Assembly (NCBI RefSeq): GCF_900112895.1
Contig: NZ_FONL01000003.1
Span: 124,001 to 188,000 of the forward strand
Origin: Succiniclasticum ruminis DSM 9236
Lineage (GTDB): Bacteria; Bacillota; Negativicutes; Acidaminococcales; Acidaminococcaceae
Length of the DNA: 64,000 nucleotides
Direction of reading: 5' to 3'
Shown piece after piece: positions 48,286 to 57,720 of the stretch. The notes beneath the pieces were generated by a model. It saw only the letters and a list, made by a program, of their open reading frames with translations, was not told the origin of the DNA and ran no database searches. A program made the position numbers and the translations under genes. The number at the start of each line of letters is the position of its first letter. Position 1 is the first letter of the stretch.

Positions 48286-49419
48286 TTATTTGCCGGCAGG
48301 TCCGATCATAGCCAGCATGGTACCAGCTGCTACAGCGGTACCGATAACGCCTGCTACGTTGGGACCCATGGCATGCATCAGCAGGAAGTTGGAAGGATTA
48401 GCCTTCTGACCAACAACCTGGGATACACGGGCAGCCATCGGAACTGCGGATACGCCCGCGGATCCGATCAGCGGATTCACTTTACCACCGGAAGAAATCT
48501 TCATCAGCTGGCCAAAGAGACAACCCATGGCCGTGCCGGCTGCGAAAGCAACCAGACCTAAGCAGATAATCAGGATAGTCTGGTATTTCAGGAACTTGTC
48601 TGCTTCCATGGTCAGGCCGGTACCAACGGACAGGAAAATCGTTACGATGTTCATCAGCGCGTTCTGGGCAGTGTCGCTCAGACGGTCCAGGCAGCCGGCT
48701 TCCTTATACAGATTACCTAACATCAGCATACCGATCAGGGCGCATACCGGAGGTAACAGTAAGGAAATGAAAATGGTGGAAGCAATCGGGAAAATGATGC
48801 GTTCAAACTTGGTTACGGTACGCAGCTGGTCCATTTTGATCATGCGGTCGGCTTTGCTGGTGCACAGCGTCATGATAGGCGGCTGGATCAGCGGAACCAG
48901 AGACATGTAGGAGTAAGCAGCTACGGCGATAGCGCCCAGCAGATGGGGAGCCATCTTAACGGTCAGGTAAATAGCGGTCGGGCCGTCAGCGCCGCCGATA
49001 ATACCGATAGAAGCCGCTTCACGCAGGTCGAAGCCTAACAGCATAGCGCCGATTAAGCAAACGAACACACCGCCCTGGGCAGCAGCGCCCAGCAGCAGGG
49101 TCTTCGGGTTAGCCAGCAGCGGACCGAAGTCGGTCATGGCGCCGACACCCATGAAAATCAGCGGAGGGAATACTTCGTGGTTGATACCGTACAGGATAAC
49201 CTGCATAACGCCGGGTTCATCAAAGAAGCCGGTCTTGGGGATATTGCCCAACAGGCAGCCGAAGGCGATGTTGGACAGCAGCAGAGGTTCGAAACCCTTG
49301 CCGATAGCCAGGTAGAGCAGAATCAAGCCTACCAGGAGCATGATTACGTTACCGCTGGTCAGACCCTCGAAACCGGAGTCATTCCATACGGACTGGAGAG
49401 AAACAATTAATGCTTCCAT
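48286..49419 (-). CDS. Sodium-ion-translocating decarboxylase beta subunit (OadB/GcdB/MmdB type)
   Basis: Protein of 377 residues with about ten membrane helices. The signature [15 protein letters not shown] carries the Asp needed for Na+ translocation, and [11 protein letters not shown] follows, as in the oxaloacetate, glutaconyl-CoA and methylmalonyl-CoA decarboxylase pumps. It decarboxylates the carboxybiotin and exports Na+. No alpha, gamma or biotin-carrier gene is adjacent, so it must pair with subunits encoded elsewhere, or be an extra copy. The neighbouring gene is a DASS transporter, which fits decarboxylation of an imported dicarboxylate. Confidence 0.92.
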   Translation of the reverse strand: MEALIVSLQSVWNDSGFEGLTSGNVIMLLVGLILLYLAIGKGFEPLLLSNIAFGCLLGNIPKTGFFDEPGVMQVILYGINHEVFPPLIFMGVGAMTDFGPLLANPKTLLLGAAAQGGVFVCLIGAMLLGFDLREAASIGIIGGADGPTAIYLTVKMAPHLLGAIAVAAYSYMSLVPLIQPPIMTLCTSKADRMIKMDQLRTVTKFERIIFPIASTIFISLLLPPVCALIGMLMLGNLYKEAGCLDRLSDTAQNALMNIVTIFLSVGTGLTMEADKFLKYQTILIICLGLVAFAAGTAMGCLFGQLMKISSGGKVNPLIGSAGVSAVPMAARVSQVVGQKANPSNFLLMHAMGPNVAGVIGTAVAAGTMLAMIGPAGK

Positions 49420-49527
49420 AAATACGTCCTCGATTCTTTACACAATTTTTGTTTCGGGTAAACAGCTGGAAAATCTCCGCGAATTTTCCAGGATGAAAAA
49501 ATCGCAACTGCAAAACTTTGGAATATA

Positions 49528-49558
49528 CCGGCTGCCGCCTGTGAGCCACGGCAGCCGG
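49528..49558. other. Perfect 10-bp hairpin
   Basis: CCGGCTGCCG (49528-49537) pairs with CGGCAGCCGG (49549-49558) around an 11-base loop. It lies between two minus-strand genes (DASS transporter and OadB-like) with no U-tract, so it may protect or process the transcript rather than terminate it. Confidence 0.6.
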
Positions 49559-49609
49559 GACAAAACTGAGATGATCTGAAACCTTATGTAATGGAAGATT
49601 CTCCGCAGA

Positions 49610-50884
49610 TTATTTGCCGGGGAAGAAAGGCCAGAACATAGGAATCAGAATCAGGGAGATTACAAAGCAAACGATTACCAGACCGGTACCTGCTTTTACG
49701 TAGTCCATAAATTTGAATCCGCCAGGACCTAATACCAGGGTGTTCGGAGGCGTGCCTACCGGGGTAGCGAATGCGCAGGATGCTGCAACTGCGATAGCCA
49801 TCAGAACGGCTGCCGGATCAGCGCCCAGCTGTTTGGAAATCGCGATACCGATCGGGCACAGCAGAGCTGCAGACGCCGTGTTGGACATGAACTGGGTCAG
49901 ACCGCAGGACAGGATAAACAGTACAGCGGTCACGATCATCGGGGACGGGGTCCCGCCCATCAGGCCAACGGCCCATTCAGCGATAACTTTGCCGGCGCCG
50001 GTTTTACTCATGGCAGAGGATACAGGCATCATGCCGGCGAACAGGAAAATGGTTACCCAGTCGATGGATGCATAGGCCTGTTTTTCAGTTAAGCAGCCGG
50101 TCAGAACAGCAACGATGGCGCCGGTGATGGCAGCCATTTCCAGGGTAACGCCTTTGATACCCAGAGCCATGGTCAGAACTACGGCTAACAGGATAACGCC
50201 GGAAACAACCATCTTGCTGGAAGAAGTTTCGTTCGCTTCGATTTCCTGTTCAACTTCCGTATCTTCGGAAATGACCCGTTTCGGGAGCAGGTGTTTGCCG
50301 ATGAACATCATGTAAACCAGACCTGCCAGAGTCAGGGGAATACCGATCTTCGCGAATTCAAAGAATCCGAAAGCGCGATAGCCGGCCTGTTCCAGAGCGC
50401 CGGAAGCGATGATGTTAGGAGGCGTACCTACCAGGGTGATGATACCGCCGAGGCCGCAGGCGAATGCCAGAGGCATCAGTTCGGTAGAAGCAGGGATCTT
50501 TGCTGCTGCGCACACGCCCAATACTACAGGCAGCAGGCAGGCAGCCGTACCGGTGTTGGACAGAACGGAGGATAACCCCGCACCAACCAGCATAACGCCG
50601 ATCATCAGGCTGTTTTCACCGGTACCGGTGAGTTTAACGACGGTTTCACCGATTTTCTGGGCCAGGCCGGTGTAGAACATAGCAGCGCCTACAACGAACA
50701 TGCCGGCGAACAGAACAACGGTGGAGTTGGACAGGCCGCTGAACACCTGCTTAGCCGGGATAAATCCCAGCAGGCCGCAGGCGATAGAGCCGGCCATGGC
50801 GGTAACTGCCAGAGGAATGATTTCGGTAACGAAGAATAAGGCAATCACCGCGAGAAGAATAAGACATTTTGTGGACTGAGCCAT
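49610..50884 (-). CDS. DASS-family Na+/dicarboxylate transporter
   Basis: Protein of 424 residues with 11 or more membrane helices. The two SNT-type loops are SVLSNTGTAACLLPVV and FMSNTASAALLCPI, and the conserved VGTPPN occurs twice (TLVGTPPNIIASGAL and TPVGTPPNTLVLGPG), as in SLC13/VcINDY-type and CitT-like carriers. It likely imports succinate, malate or a similar dicarboxylate with Na+. AAGGAGG precedes the ATG. Position upstream of the orphan decarboxylase beta subunit on the same strand suggests a shared pathway, though 190 bases separate them. Confidence 0.9.
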   Translation of the reverse strand: MAQSTKCLILLAVIALFFVTEIIPLAVTAMAGSIACGLLGFIPAKQVFSGLSNSTVVLFAGMFVVGAAMFYTGLAQKIGETVVKLTGTGENSLMIGVMLVGAGLSSVLSNTGTAACLLPVVLGVCAAAKIPASTELMPLAFACGLGGIITLVGTPPNIIASGALEQAGYRAFGFFEFAKIGIPLTLAGLVYMMFIGKHLLPKRVISEDTEVEQEIEANETSSSKMVVSGVILLAVVLTMALGIKGVTLEMAAITGAIVAVLTGCLTEKQAYASIDWVTIFLFAGMMPVSSAMSKTGAGKVIAEWAVGLMGGTPSPMIVTAVLFILSCGLTQFMSNTASAALLCPIGIAISKQLGADPAAVLMAIAVAASCAFATPVGTPPNTLVLGPGGFKFMDYVKAGTGLVIVCFVISLILIPMFWPFFPGK

Positions 50885-51234
50885 AATAACTCCTCCTTTT
50901 TAATGAGTCCCACATACTTGCGTCTCACAGTTGCATTTATAAAGTAACACGTTTGGCGTAATCCTGCATTGACTGAAAGTAGGAAGGGGATGAGCCGATT
51001 CGTTATGAGAGTAGTTCTTATTGTGTAATTTTGACGATAGAAGTATGAGTGTTTAAAATTATTATAAATTTATAGCAAAAGAAGTAATACTTTAGAATTA
51101 GCAAAATGGTTTACAAAAATCTTAAACCCTTTATGTATTGCGCAATTTGAAACTATTGCATATACTTGTGGCAGGTGAAGAATACTTCTGTAGAATTATT
51201 TTTTGAGTTAGTATAAAAGAGGTTGAGCATCATC
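50885..51234. promoter_or_regulatory. Divergent regulatory region, AT-rich
   Basis: No gene. This AT-rich stretch separates the DASS transporter gene (minus) from the PocR/LuxR regulator gene (plus) and must contain both promoters. I see only weak -10-like sequences (for example TATACT near 51162 and TATAAA near 51212) and cannot assign operators. Confidence 0.45.
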
Positions 51235-51996
51235 ATGAAAAAGAAGACGGGTTCTGTTGATCAGTGGATTCAGTTCATTGGTAAAGACAAACTGCAGACA
51301 TTTCAGGATAATTTTGCCAGGGCCTACGGGGTCAGCATGATTTTTCTGGACATGGATGGGAATCCGTTAACTGTAGGTTCCCAGAATTCCCTGTTTTGTT
51401 TTACCATTCAAAAGGAACATGCTGTGCGCTGCCAGGAGAATTTCCAGATGGACAGGGAGACCATGCAGAAAGGGGAATCCTTCATCCACGTATGTCCTTT
51501 CGGGATTGCATGTCTGTATGTCCCGGTTTATTTTAATAACAGGCTGACCGCTTTTGCCGGAATCGGGGGACTTACTTACGAAAACAGCACCATCCCCGAA
51601 AACCTTAAACAGCGTTTTCATATTACAAGCTACAGCAAGGAAGCTACCTGGAACATCCTTACGCTTCTGGAAAGCATGCTCCGGCTGCTGAATGTGAACT
51701 GTACTGTTTCGCAGAAGGATACGGTACAGAAGCAGGAAGACGCGCTTCCGGTTAAAGTGCGGGATGAACGCATCAGCCGGCGGGAACAGGAGATAGTGCA
51801 GCTGCTGTGCAAGGGCTATACCAATAAACAGATCGCCCGGCAGCTGTTTATCAGTGAAACCACCGTTAAGACCCATATCAGCAACATTCTTGCAAAGCTG
51901 AACCTGCATGACCGGATGCAGATTGTAGTATACTATTATAATAAGATTAACGGCGCAGAAGCGTCAGATACGAATAATAATGAAGAAACTGATTGA
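51235..51996 (+). CDS. PocR-domain LuxR-type transcriptional regulator
   Basis: Protein of 253 residues. The N-terminal PocR sensory domain (about 8-150) has the features LQTFQDNFARAYGVSMIFLD, CFTIQKEHAVRCQENF and CPFGIACLYVPVYF; PocR domains bind small hydrocarbon derivatives or cofactors. The C-terminal LuxR helix-turn-helix (about 180-240) reads ISRREQEIVQLLCKGYTNKQ, then FISETTVKTHISNILAKL. The gene overlaps the histidine kinase start by 17 bases and diverges from the DASS transporter, a likely target. The frame also opens at TTG 51223; ATG at 51235 is preferred. Confidence 0.87.
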   Translation: MKKKTGSVDQWIQFIGKDKLQTFQDNFARAYGVSMIFLDMDGNPLTVGSQNSLFCFTIQKEHAVRCQENFQMDRETMQKGESFIHVCPFGIACLYVPVYFNNRLTAFAGIGGLTYENSTIPENLKQRFHITSYSKEATWNILTLLESMLRLLNVNCTVSQKDTVQKQEDALPVKVRDERISRREQEIVQLLCKGYTNKQIARQLFISETTVKTHISNILAKLNLHDRMQIVVYYYNKINGAEASDTNNNEETD

Positions 51997-53869
51997 ACGG
52001 ATATCCGGGCTGCTGAATGAATGGTATCATGATTTAACGGTCCGGCTGATTTTTACCATTTCCCTGTTTGTTCTATTGCCGATTGCGCTGATTACATTCT
52101 TTTCCACCCGCTATCTGGAGGAACAGTTCAGCCGGAACCAGGACCGGTACCTGCGCTCTACGCTGGCGATTGTCATCAGCGAGATGCAGCAGCGGCAGGG
52201 CAGTATCCGTAAAGCAGCTACCTGTATAGCGCAGGAAGTGAGTACGCCCCAGGCAGTCGAACAGCAGGACACCAGGGTTCTGGAAGAAAAGCTGGCGCTT
52301 TTACGCAACAACTTTAACAGGGTTGATTATGCCGTTATGCTGAATCCGGACAGCCAAATTATTGCCCGGTCAGCATCCGATATCCGTTTCAACCCCGAAA
52401 GCAGGCTGGGCAGTCTGAACCGGGAAGTCTGCCGGACAGGCAGACCCATTAATGTCAACGAAAAGATGCCCCTCAGCGATTTGTTCGAAGAAGGAAGCGA
52501 AGAGTTTAAAAAGTTTACGGTAGAGCTGAAGCAGGGCATCGCCGGTGAAGGGGAGTACATGCAGCAGGCTCTCTGCGAAGTGACCATGGTGCCGGTTATG
52601 GATACGGGGAAACCCGGCAAGGTCATTGCCTGCATGGTGCTGATTGGTATCTGCAACAGTGATTATTACTTTCCTTCCTATATCAGTTCGAAAGCGACCA
52701 ACGGCTTCCTGGTGCTGACGGTGGACGGCATTCATGTTTCCACCAAGTCCACCGAAGGGGAGGACCGGAGCTGGATCGTCGGGCAGAAAGCCGGTTCCAT
52801 TACCAGTTCCAAAGCTGCTGACGGAACCTATTCCGGTAAGGTATATCTGCGGGGCATACCGCATTTGTTTATTGACCATCCTTTAAAGAACTATTCCGGC
52901 GATTTGGTGGGGTATATCAGCTTTGGTCTGCAGGAAGATCAGTTTTCCGGTATCGTGGAGGATAACCGGAAGCAGACCATGGTCATCGGTCTGCTTTGTT
53001 TTGTGCTTTTCGCGCCGCTGATCTGGCTGATGGCTGCCCAGGTACGGCAGAACCAGAAGCACCTGGAACTGCTGGTGCGGCGCCGTACCAAGGATCTGGA
53101 ATCTGCGGTAGAAGAGCTGAAACAGCTGAACGAAACGAAGAACCGTTTCCTTTCCAACATTACCCATGAGCTGCGTACGCCCCTGTGCGTCATCATCAAC
53201 GCCTGCGATTTCCTGAAAGGCGGTTACGGCGGCACGCTGAATGAAAAACAGTTCCGCTATGTGGACAACGCTTCCGAATGCGGCTCTCACCTGCTGACGC
53301 TGATCAACAATCTGCTGGATCTGACCCGCCTGCGTTCGGGAAAGACAAAAGCTGATTTCACCTGTTTTTCCATTCGCGGTTTTGTGGAAACGATTGTCAA
53401 CGAAATGCGCAATTTCCGTCCGGACGCCAATATTTCAATGCAGCTGGTCTTTGAACCTGACGATTTTGAGATTACGGCAGACCACCGGATGCTGCGGCAG
53501 ATTATCTATAACCTCCTGTCCAATGCCCTGAAGTTTTCAACGCCTGACAGCCGGATTTCCGTCCGCGTGCAAAAGATGGAAGAATCCCGTCAGATGCGGC
53601 TCAGCATAGCGGATCAGGGAATCGGCATCGCGCCGGAAAATCTGGAACGCGTTTTTAAAGAATTTGAACAGATTGAGAACCCAATGACCAAAAAGCAGTC
53701 CGGTACAGGGCTGGGGCTGCCTATTGTCAAGAAACTGACGGAACTGCACCACGGGACAATTTCCCTCCAAAGCGAATTGGGAAAAGGTACAGAAGCCATT
53801 TTGCTGCTGCCGCTGGAGCAGGAAGGATATATAAACAGGCCGGGCGTTGCTGTAGTGAAGGCCGGATAA
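51980..53869 (+). CDS. Membrane sensor histidine kinase (double Cache)
   Basis: Protein of 629 residues. Helix 1 (about 20-42) and helix 2 (about 330-352) bracket a long extracytoplasmic sensor of the Cache type (about 43-328), such as those that bind carboxylates and amino acids. After a coiled-coil linker comes the H-box ITHELRTPL with phospho-acceptor His396, then N box NLLSNALKFS, G1 DQGIGI, F box and G2 GTGLGL. No HAMP domain is obvious. It overlaps the regulator gene before it and is followed 42 bases later by the response regulator at 53912. With the DASS genes nearby, a dicarboxylate signal is plausible but inferred. Confidence 0.92.
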   Translation: MKKLIERISGLLNEWYHDLTVRLIFTISLFVLLPIALITFFSTRYLEEQFSRNQDRYLRSTLAIVISEMQQRQGSIRKAATCIAQEVSTPQAVEQQDTRVLEEKLALLRNNFNRVDYAVMLNPDSQIIARSASDIRFNPESRLGSLNREVCRTGRPINVNEKMPLSDLFEEGSEEFKKFTVELKQGIAGEGEYMQQALCEVTMVPVMDTGKPGKVIACMVLIGICNSDYYFPSYISSKATNGFLVLTVDGIHVSTKSTEGEDRSWIVGQKAGSITSSKAADGTYSGKVYLRGIPHLFIDHPLKNYSGDLVGYISFGLQEDQFSGIVEDNRKQTMVIGLLCFVLFAPLIWLMAAQVRQNQKHLELLVRRRTKDLESAVEELKQLNETKNRFLSNITHELRTPLCVIINACDFLKGGYGGTLNEKQFRYVDNASECGSHLLTLINNLLDLTRLRSGKTKADFTCFSIRGFVETIVNEMRNFRPDANISMQLVFEPDDFEITADHRMLRQIIYNLLSNALKFSTPDSRISVRVQKMEESRQMRLSIADQGIGIAPENLERVFKEFEQIENPMTKKQSGTGLGLPIVKKLTELHHGTISLQSELGKGTEAILLLPLEQEGYINRPGVAVVKAG

Positions 53870-53911
53870 GTCATGGAAGCAGTTTTGTTGTTTTTATAAG
53901 GAGCAAAAGCC

Positions 53912-54814
53912 ATGCCGAAGATTTTAGTGGTAGATGATAACGAACAGTTAAGCAGTATGCTGAAAGATGTCCTGGAAAGCTGGGGCTACACGGCGCTGAC
54001 TGCCACCGAAGGCCGTTCCTGTCTGGAAATCGCCCGGCAGGAGCAGCCGGATATCATTTTATTGGACATCATGCTGCCCGGTCTGTCCGGCTATGAGGTG
54101 TGCAGCGAGCTGAAACGGGATGGGCGCACCCATTCCATCGCGGTGATCATGATGACGGCGCTGGAGGATATGGAAAGCCGTATCCACGGTTACAAAGTAG
54201 GAGCCGATAATTTTCTGGTAAAGCCTATTAATTATAATGAAGTAAAAGCAATCATCCAGAAACTGTTAAAAGAAAAACTCTATGAGGATACGCTGGAAGA
54301 AAGCTGCAACGTAGCGAAAGCGTTCCGGAAATTCGGACAGCTTCTCCTGGGACAGCCTGTGAATATCAATGCGCCGAATATGGTTTATTGCAATAAACTG
54401 CTGGAATCCCTGAACTGGGACTGGGCCACGGCAAAAAAGGCCCGCATCGCCGTCATGTTTCCTTCCCCTGTCGAACTGTCTGAAAAGACAAACCTGACAG
54501 TGGACCAGGTCATTTCCCTGACAGACGGGCTTTATCTGGGCCGCTGGCTGCAGCCGGTGCTTCGGTTTTTAAACGCGCCGGTAGACGATAATGAAGCGTT
54601 CCGTCCGGAACTGGAGCGGCAGAACTGCCTGAAAGCGGCGGAACTGGCGCTGATTGTGAACCGCTATACTGCACTGCTTAAGGAAAAGCAGGACAGGGAA
54701 CTGACATTTTCCATCTTGAAACGGGAATCCGCGGTGAACCATTATAATAAAGAAGTACTGAAACAACTGGAAGAGATACTGCGGGCAGAACAGATACTGG
54801 AAAGCATAAAATAA
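53912..54814 (+). CDS. Response regulator with non-DNA-binding C-terminal domain
   Basis: Protein of 300 residues. The receiver (about 1-122) has acidic residues VVDDN, phospho-acceptor Asp52 in LLDIMLPG, Thr82 and Lys104 in LVKP. The C-terminal 175 residues are helical and contain no recognisable helix-turn-helix, GGDEF or EAL motif. Segments such as ELSEKTNLTVDQVISLTDGL and CLKAAELALIVNRYTALLKE faintly recall HD-type helical domains, but no HD or GYP residues are present. It could signal through protein contacts, perhaps to the LuxR-type regulator two genes upstream. GGAGCAAAAGCC precedes the ATG. Confidence 0.85.
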   Translation: MPKILVVDDNEQLSSMLKDVLESWGYTALTATEGRSCLEIARQEQPDIILLDIMLPGLSGYEVCSELKRDGRTHSIAVIMMTALEDMESRIHGYKVGADNFLVKPINYNEVKAIIQKLLKEKLYEDTLEESCNVAKAFRKFGQLLLGQPVNINAPNMVYCNKLLESLNWDWATAKKARIAVMFPSPVELSEKTNLTVDQVISLTDGLYLGRWLQPVLRFLNAPVDDNEAFRPELERQNCLKAAELALIVNRYTALLKEKQDRELTFSILKRESAVNHYNKEVLKQLEEILRAEQILESIK

Positions 54815-54849
54815 AATAATGGATTTATGTTAACGGTGCACGTTGAATG

Positions 54850-54858
54850 TGCTATAAT
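54850..54858 (+). promoter_or_regulatory. Extended -10 promoter element
   Basis: TGCTATAAT at 54850-54858, about 50 bases before the MscS gene. Confidence 0.55.
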
Positions 54859-54909
54859 AAAATATCAGGAGACTGAAACTTTATTTTTTGTTTTAGGAGG
54901 TAAACAATT

Positions 54910-55734
54910 ATGAATCAGATCATTGCCACAGCGCAACAAATACTCGATTTTAAAGTTGGAAACATCAGTGTAGGCTCCGTCATCCAGGGGCTGGTCCTGC
55001 TGATCATCTTCAACCGGATCATCAGCATGATCATGGGCCCGATTATTGACAAGGTTCTGGGCCGCTTTAAACTGGAAACCACGGTACAGGGATTTGTCAA
55101 AGGCTTTATCAAGGTGATCCTGAACTTTGTGGCCCTTTGTGTGGTTGCAGACAGCATCGGTATTCCGATTGCATCCGTCCTGGCTGTTGTAGGCATGTTA
55201 GGTCTGGCAATTTCCCTGTCCGTACAGGGAGCTTTGTCCAACGTTGCCAACGGTTTCCTCATTTTAGTTACGAAACCCTTTAAGGTTGGCGATTATGTTG
55301 GCATCGCAGGCATTGAAGGTTTTGTAAAAGACGTCAGCATGCTCTGCACCAAAGTGCTTACCATTGACAACAAGCTGATCATTGTTCCCAACTCGGAAGC
55401 CATGGGCGGCAAAATCACCAACTTTTCTTCCGAGGATCTGCGCCGGGTAGACATTGAAACGAAAGCCGGCTATGCCAATAAGTTTGAAGATGTTTATGCT
55501 GCAGTGCTGCAAGCCGTGAAAGATACGCCCACCGCGTTACAGGATCCGGCGCCTTTCGTGCGGGTTTCCGGTTACACTGACTATGCGGTAGTGTACACGA
55601 TCCGTGTATGGACCAAATCCGCTAACTATTGGGACTGCTATTTCGACCTGATGCAGAAGGTTGGGGAATTCAAAGACAAGAACGGTATTGTCGGCGGCGT
55701 TCCTTCTATGAAAGTATTGGGTGAGGACAAATAA
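54910..55734 (+). CDS. MscS-family mechanosensitive channel
   Basis: Protein of 274 residues, close to the E. coli MscS length. About three membrane helices precede the pore helix (GMLGLAISLSVQGALSNVAN), then the family's beta domain with NGFLILVTKPFKVGDYVGIA, EGFVKDVSMLCTKVLT and IIVPNSEAMGGKITNFS. It opens under membrane tension to release solutes in osmotic downshock. TTAGGAGGT precedes the ATG. It has its own extended -10 promoter at 54850. A bidirectional terminator separates it from panF. Confidence 0.93.
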   Translation: MNQIIATAQQILDFKVGNISVGSVIQGLVLLIIFNRIISMIMGPIIDKVLGRFKLETTVQGFVKGFIKVILNFVALCVVADSIGIPIASVLAVVGMLGLAISLSVQGALSNVANGFLILVTKPFKVGDYVGIAGIEGFVKDVSMLCTKVLTIDNKLIIVPNSEAMGGKITNFSSEDLRRVDIETKAGYANKFEDVYAAVLQAVKDTPTALQDPAPFVRVSGYTDYAVVYTIRVWTKSANYWDCYFDLMQKVGEFKDKNGIVGGVPSMKVLGEDK

Positions 55735-55831
55735 CGCCGTTTACACGTCCGCTGTTGTTTAATTATGACAGGAAAGTGCATAGCAGGCACTCCCGGTGTT
55801 TTTGCTTCAGCGCTTCTCCGTCGCAACTTGT

Positions 55832-55875
55832 AAAAAATAACCGGTATCACAGTGAAATGTGATACCGGTTTTACT
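55832..55875. terminator. Bidirectional intrinsic terminator
   Basis: AACCGGTATCAC (55839-55850) pairs perfectly with GTGATACCGGTT (55859-55870). T-rich sequence flanks it on both strands, fitting the convergent MscS and panF genes. Confidence 0.9.
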
Positions 55876-55912
55876 ATTGTGCGAGTCTTTTTTATTGCAG
55901 GCTCATTGGTTT

Positions 55913-57412
55913 CTAGTCTTCGTACTTATCCGGGAAGAACAACTTCAGGGTGTCCATGTCGGGCATCTTGCCTAAGGCGTTGCCGATAAAGAAGAAGACC
56001 AGCGAAGTGGTGATACCGATGGTGATCTGGTGCAGGGACATTACTTTGAAGCCCAGGGCCATGGTGATGCAGTAGGCTGCCACGCCGCCGGCCATGGCGA
56101 ATATGGCGCCGGTGCTGTTGGCTTTGTGCCAGAACAGGCCGAAGATCATCACCCAGAAGAACGCGGTTTCCAGTCCGCCGAAGGCGAACATGTTGATCTT
56201 CCAGATTACAGACGGGGGCGCGATGGAAATCAGGTAGATTCCAAAGCCCAGCAGGATGGTGAAGATCATGCTTAACCGTTTGACGCCGTCGTTGCTCAGG
56301 GAATTCCCGCTCTTTTCCAAATGGCGCATGTACACGTCTTTGATGATGGAGGAAGAAGAGGTGAGCAGCAGGGAGGAAACAGTGGAAATGGTGGCCGCGA
56401 TAGGTCCAATGATGACAACGCCGGCCCAGAAGGGGCTCATGACGCTGATGATGGTGCGGGGCATGATGTTGTCCACGCTGTTTCCGTAAGCGGCCAAATC
56501 AGGATTGGTGAGTACGCCTTTGCACAGTACGCCGACCCAGGTAGCGATGATGGTTACCACACCGATTACGATGGTACCGATGATGATGGCATTACGCAGG
56601 GCTTTGGTGTCTTTATAGCTGATGCTGCGGACTACAGACTGGGGGAGCGCCAGGGTGCAGACGCCTACCAGCAGCCACTGGCTGATGTACAGGGAAACCG
56701 GCATCTTGCCACGGGAGAGAGGTTCCAGCATGGCCGGGTCGTTTGCCCGGAAGTGGGCCATGATGGCACTGTAACCTCCGGCTTTGTCCAGCAGGCAGTA
56801 GAACAGGATGCCCATGCCGATCATCATGGCGATGGCGCAGATGGCGTCGGTGATGGCTACGCCTTTGAACCCGCCGATGGTGGTGTAGATGACCACGATG
56901 ATGCCGAACATGGTGAGGCCGGTCATGTAGGAATAGCCGGTAACTGCTTCAAACAGTTTGGCCGCGCCAACGAACTGGGCGACCATGGTGGCGCAGAAGA
57001 AAGCGACGATGAAGATAGCTGCCATATTGGCCAGTGCGTCGGATTTGTACCGGGCGCGGATGATATCAATGACGGTGACCGCATCAATTTCACGGGCAAT
57101 CAGGGATATTTTCTTGCCGAAAACACCCATGACAAGGAAGATGACTACCATCTGTACGATGGCCATGTACAGCCAGCCGTAACCGATCTGCCAGGCCACG
57201 CCGGGCCCGCCGACGAAAGTGGAAACGCTGGAGTAGGTGGCAACCGTGGTCATAGCCAGGACAAAGCCGCCTAAGGAACGTCCACCGATGAAGTAGTCTT
57301 TCACAAAGTTGGAAGAACGGGCTTCACTGGACTGCTGCTGTACCCAGTAGCTGATGTAAAGCAACGCGGCCAGGAATAAAAGAGCGGGAGCCAGATTCAG
57401 TAAATTTTCCAT
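55913..57412 (-). CDS. panF: Sodium/pantothenate symporter
   Basis: Protein of 499 residues, thirteen membrane helices of the sodium:solute symporter family. Hallmarks of PanF: DYFIGGRSLGGFVLAMT, SSVSTFVGGPGVAWQIGYGW, and ISVMSPFWAGVVIIGPIAAT. It imports pantothenate (vitamin B5) with Na+ for CoA synthesis. Its ATG overlaps the stop codon of the yhdT-like gene by one base (TAATG), so the two are translationally coupled, the same order as yhdT-panF in E. coli. The attenuator-like leader before yhdT probably controls both. Confidence 0.92.
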   Translation of the reverse strand: MENLLNLAPALLFLAALLYISYWVQQQSSEARSSNFVKDYFIGGRSLGGFVLAMTTVATYSSVSTFVGGPGVAWQIGYGWLYMAIVQMVVIFLVMGVFGKKISLIAREIDAVTVIDIIRARYKSDALANMAAIFIVAFFCATMVAQFVGAAKLFEAVTGYSYMTGLTMFGIIVVIYTTIGGFKGVAITDAICAIAMMIGMGILFYCLLDKAGGYSAIMAHFRANDPAMLEPLSRGKMPVSLYISQWLLVGVCTLALPQSVVRSISYKDTKALRNAIIIGTIVIGVVTIIATWVGVLCKGVLTNPDLAAYGNSVDNIMPRTIISVMSPFWAGVVIIGPIAATISTVSSLLLTSSSSIIKDVYMRHLEKSGNSLSNDGVKRLSMIFTILLGFGIYLISIAPPSVIWKINMFAFGGLETAFFWVMIFGLFWHKANSTGAIFAMAGGVAAYCITMALGFKVMSLHQITIGITTSLVFFFIGNALGKMPDMDTLKLFFPDKYED

Positions 57413-57678
57413 TACTTGCCGCCTCCTTTCGCCGTAGCGTCTTCTTTCATGTCAACGTCTTTAATGACGTATTCCGCCAGCCACCAGGCTACGACAACGG
57501 CAAAGAGCCAGGATACGATGCAGCCGCCGATGACCCAGATGGGGGTGTCGAAAATGACGATATCCGAATCAGCCAGACCGAAACCTGCCGCGATCCAGAA
57601 GAGGATGACGACAATCGTGGCCAGCACGGTGGTCTTGGCTTCCCGGTTTGCCTGCCGGAATTGTTCACTGCGTTTCAT
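57412..57678 (-). CDS. YhdT-family (DUF997) small membrane protein
   Basis: Protein of 88 residues with two membrane helices (about 17-35 and 48-70). It contains EAKTTVLATIVVILFWIAAG and DTPIWVIGGCIVSWL, typical of YhdT/DUF997, which is regularly encoded just before panF and may assist the symporter. GGGAGGTAC precedes the ATG at 57678. A longer frame beginning at 57798 overlaps the leader terminator and is not credible. Confidence 0.88.
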   Translation of the reverse strand: MKRSEQFRQANREAKTTVLATIVVILFWIAAGFGLADSDIVIFDTPIWVIGGCIVSWLFAVVVAWWLAEYVIKDVDMKEDATAKGGGK

Positions 57679-57720
57679 AATGACAAGTACCTCCCTTTTT
57701 ATAACGTGGGGTTTGCAACT

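Noticed and set aside
47974-48561. 195-residue frame on the + strand across the hairpin-rich region
   Set aside because: It crosses several terminator-like hairpins and runs antisense into the decarboxylase gene; no protein family features.
56321-57274. 317-residue frame on the + strand rich in Asp, Gly and His
   Set aside because: Antisense to panF. The odd composition is the complement of membrane-helix codons, not a real acidic protein.
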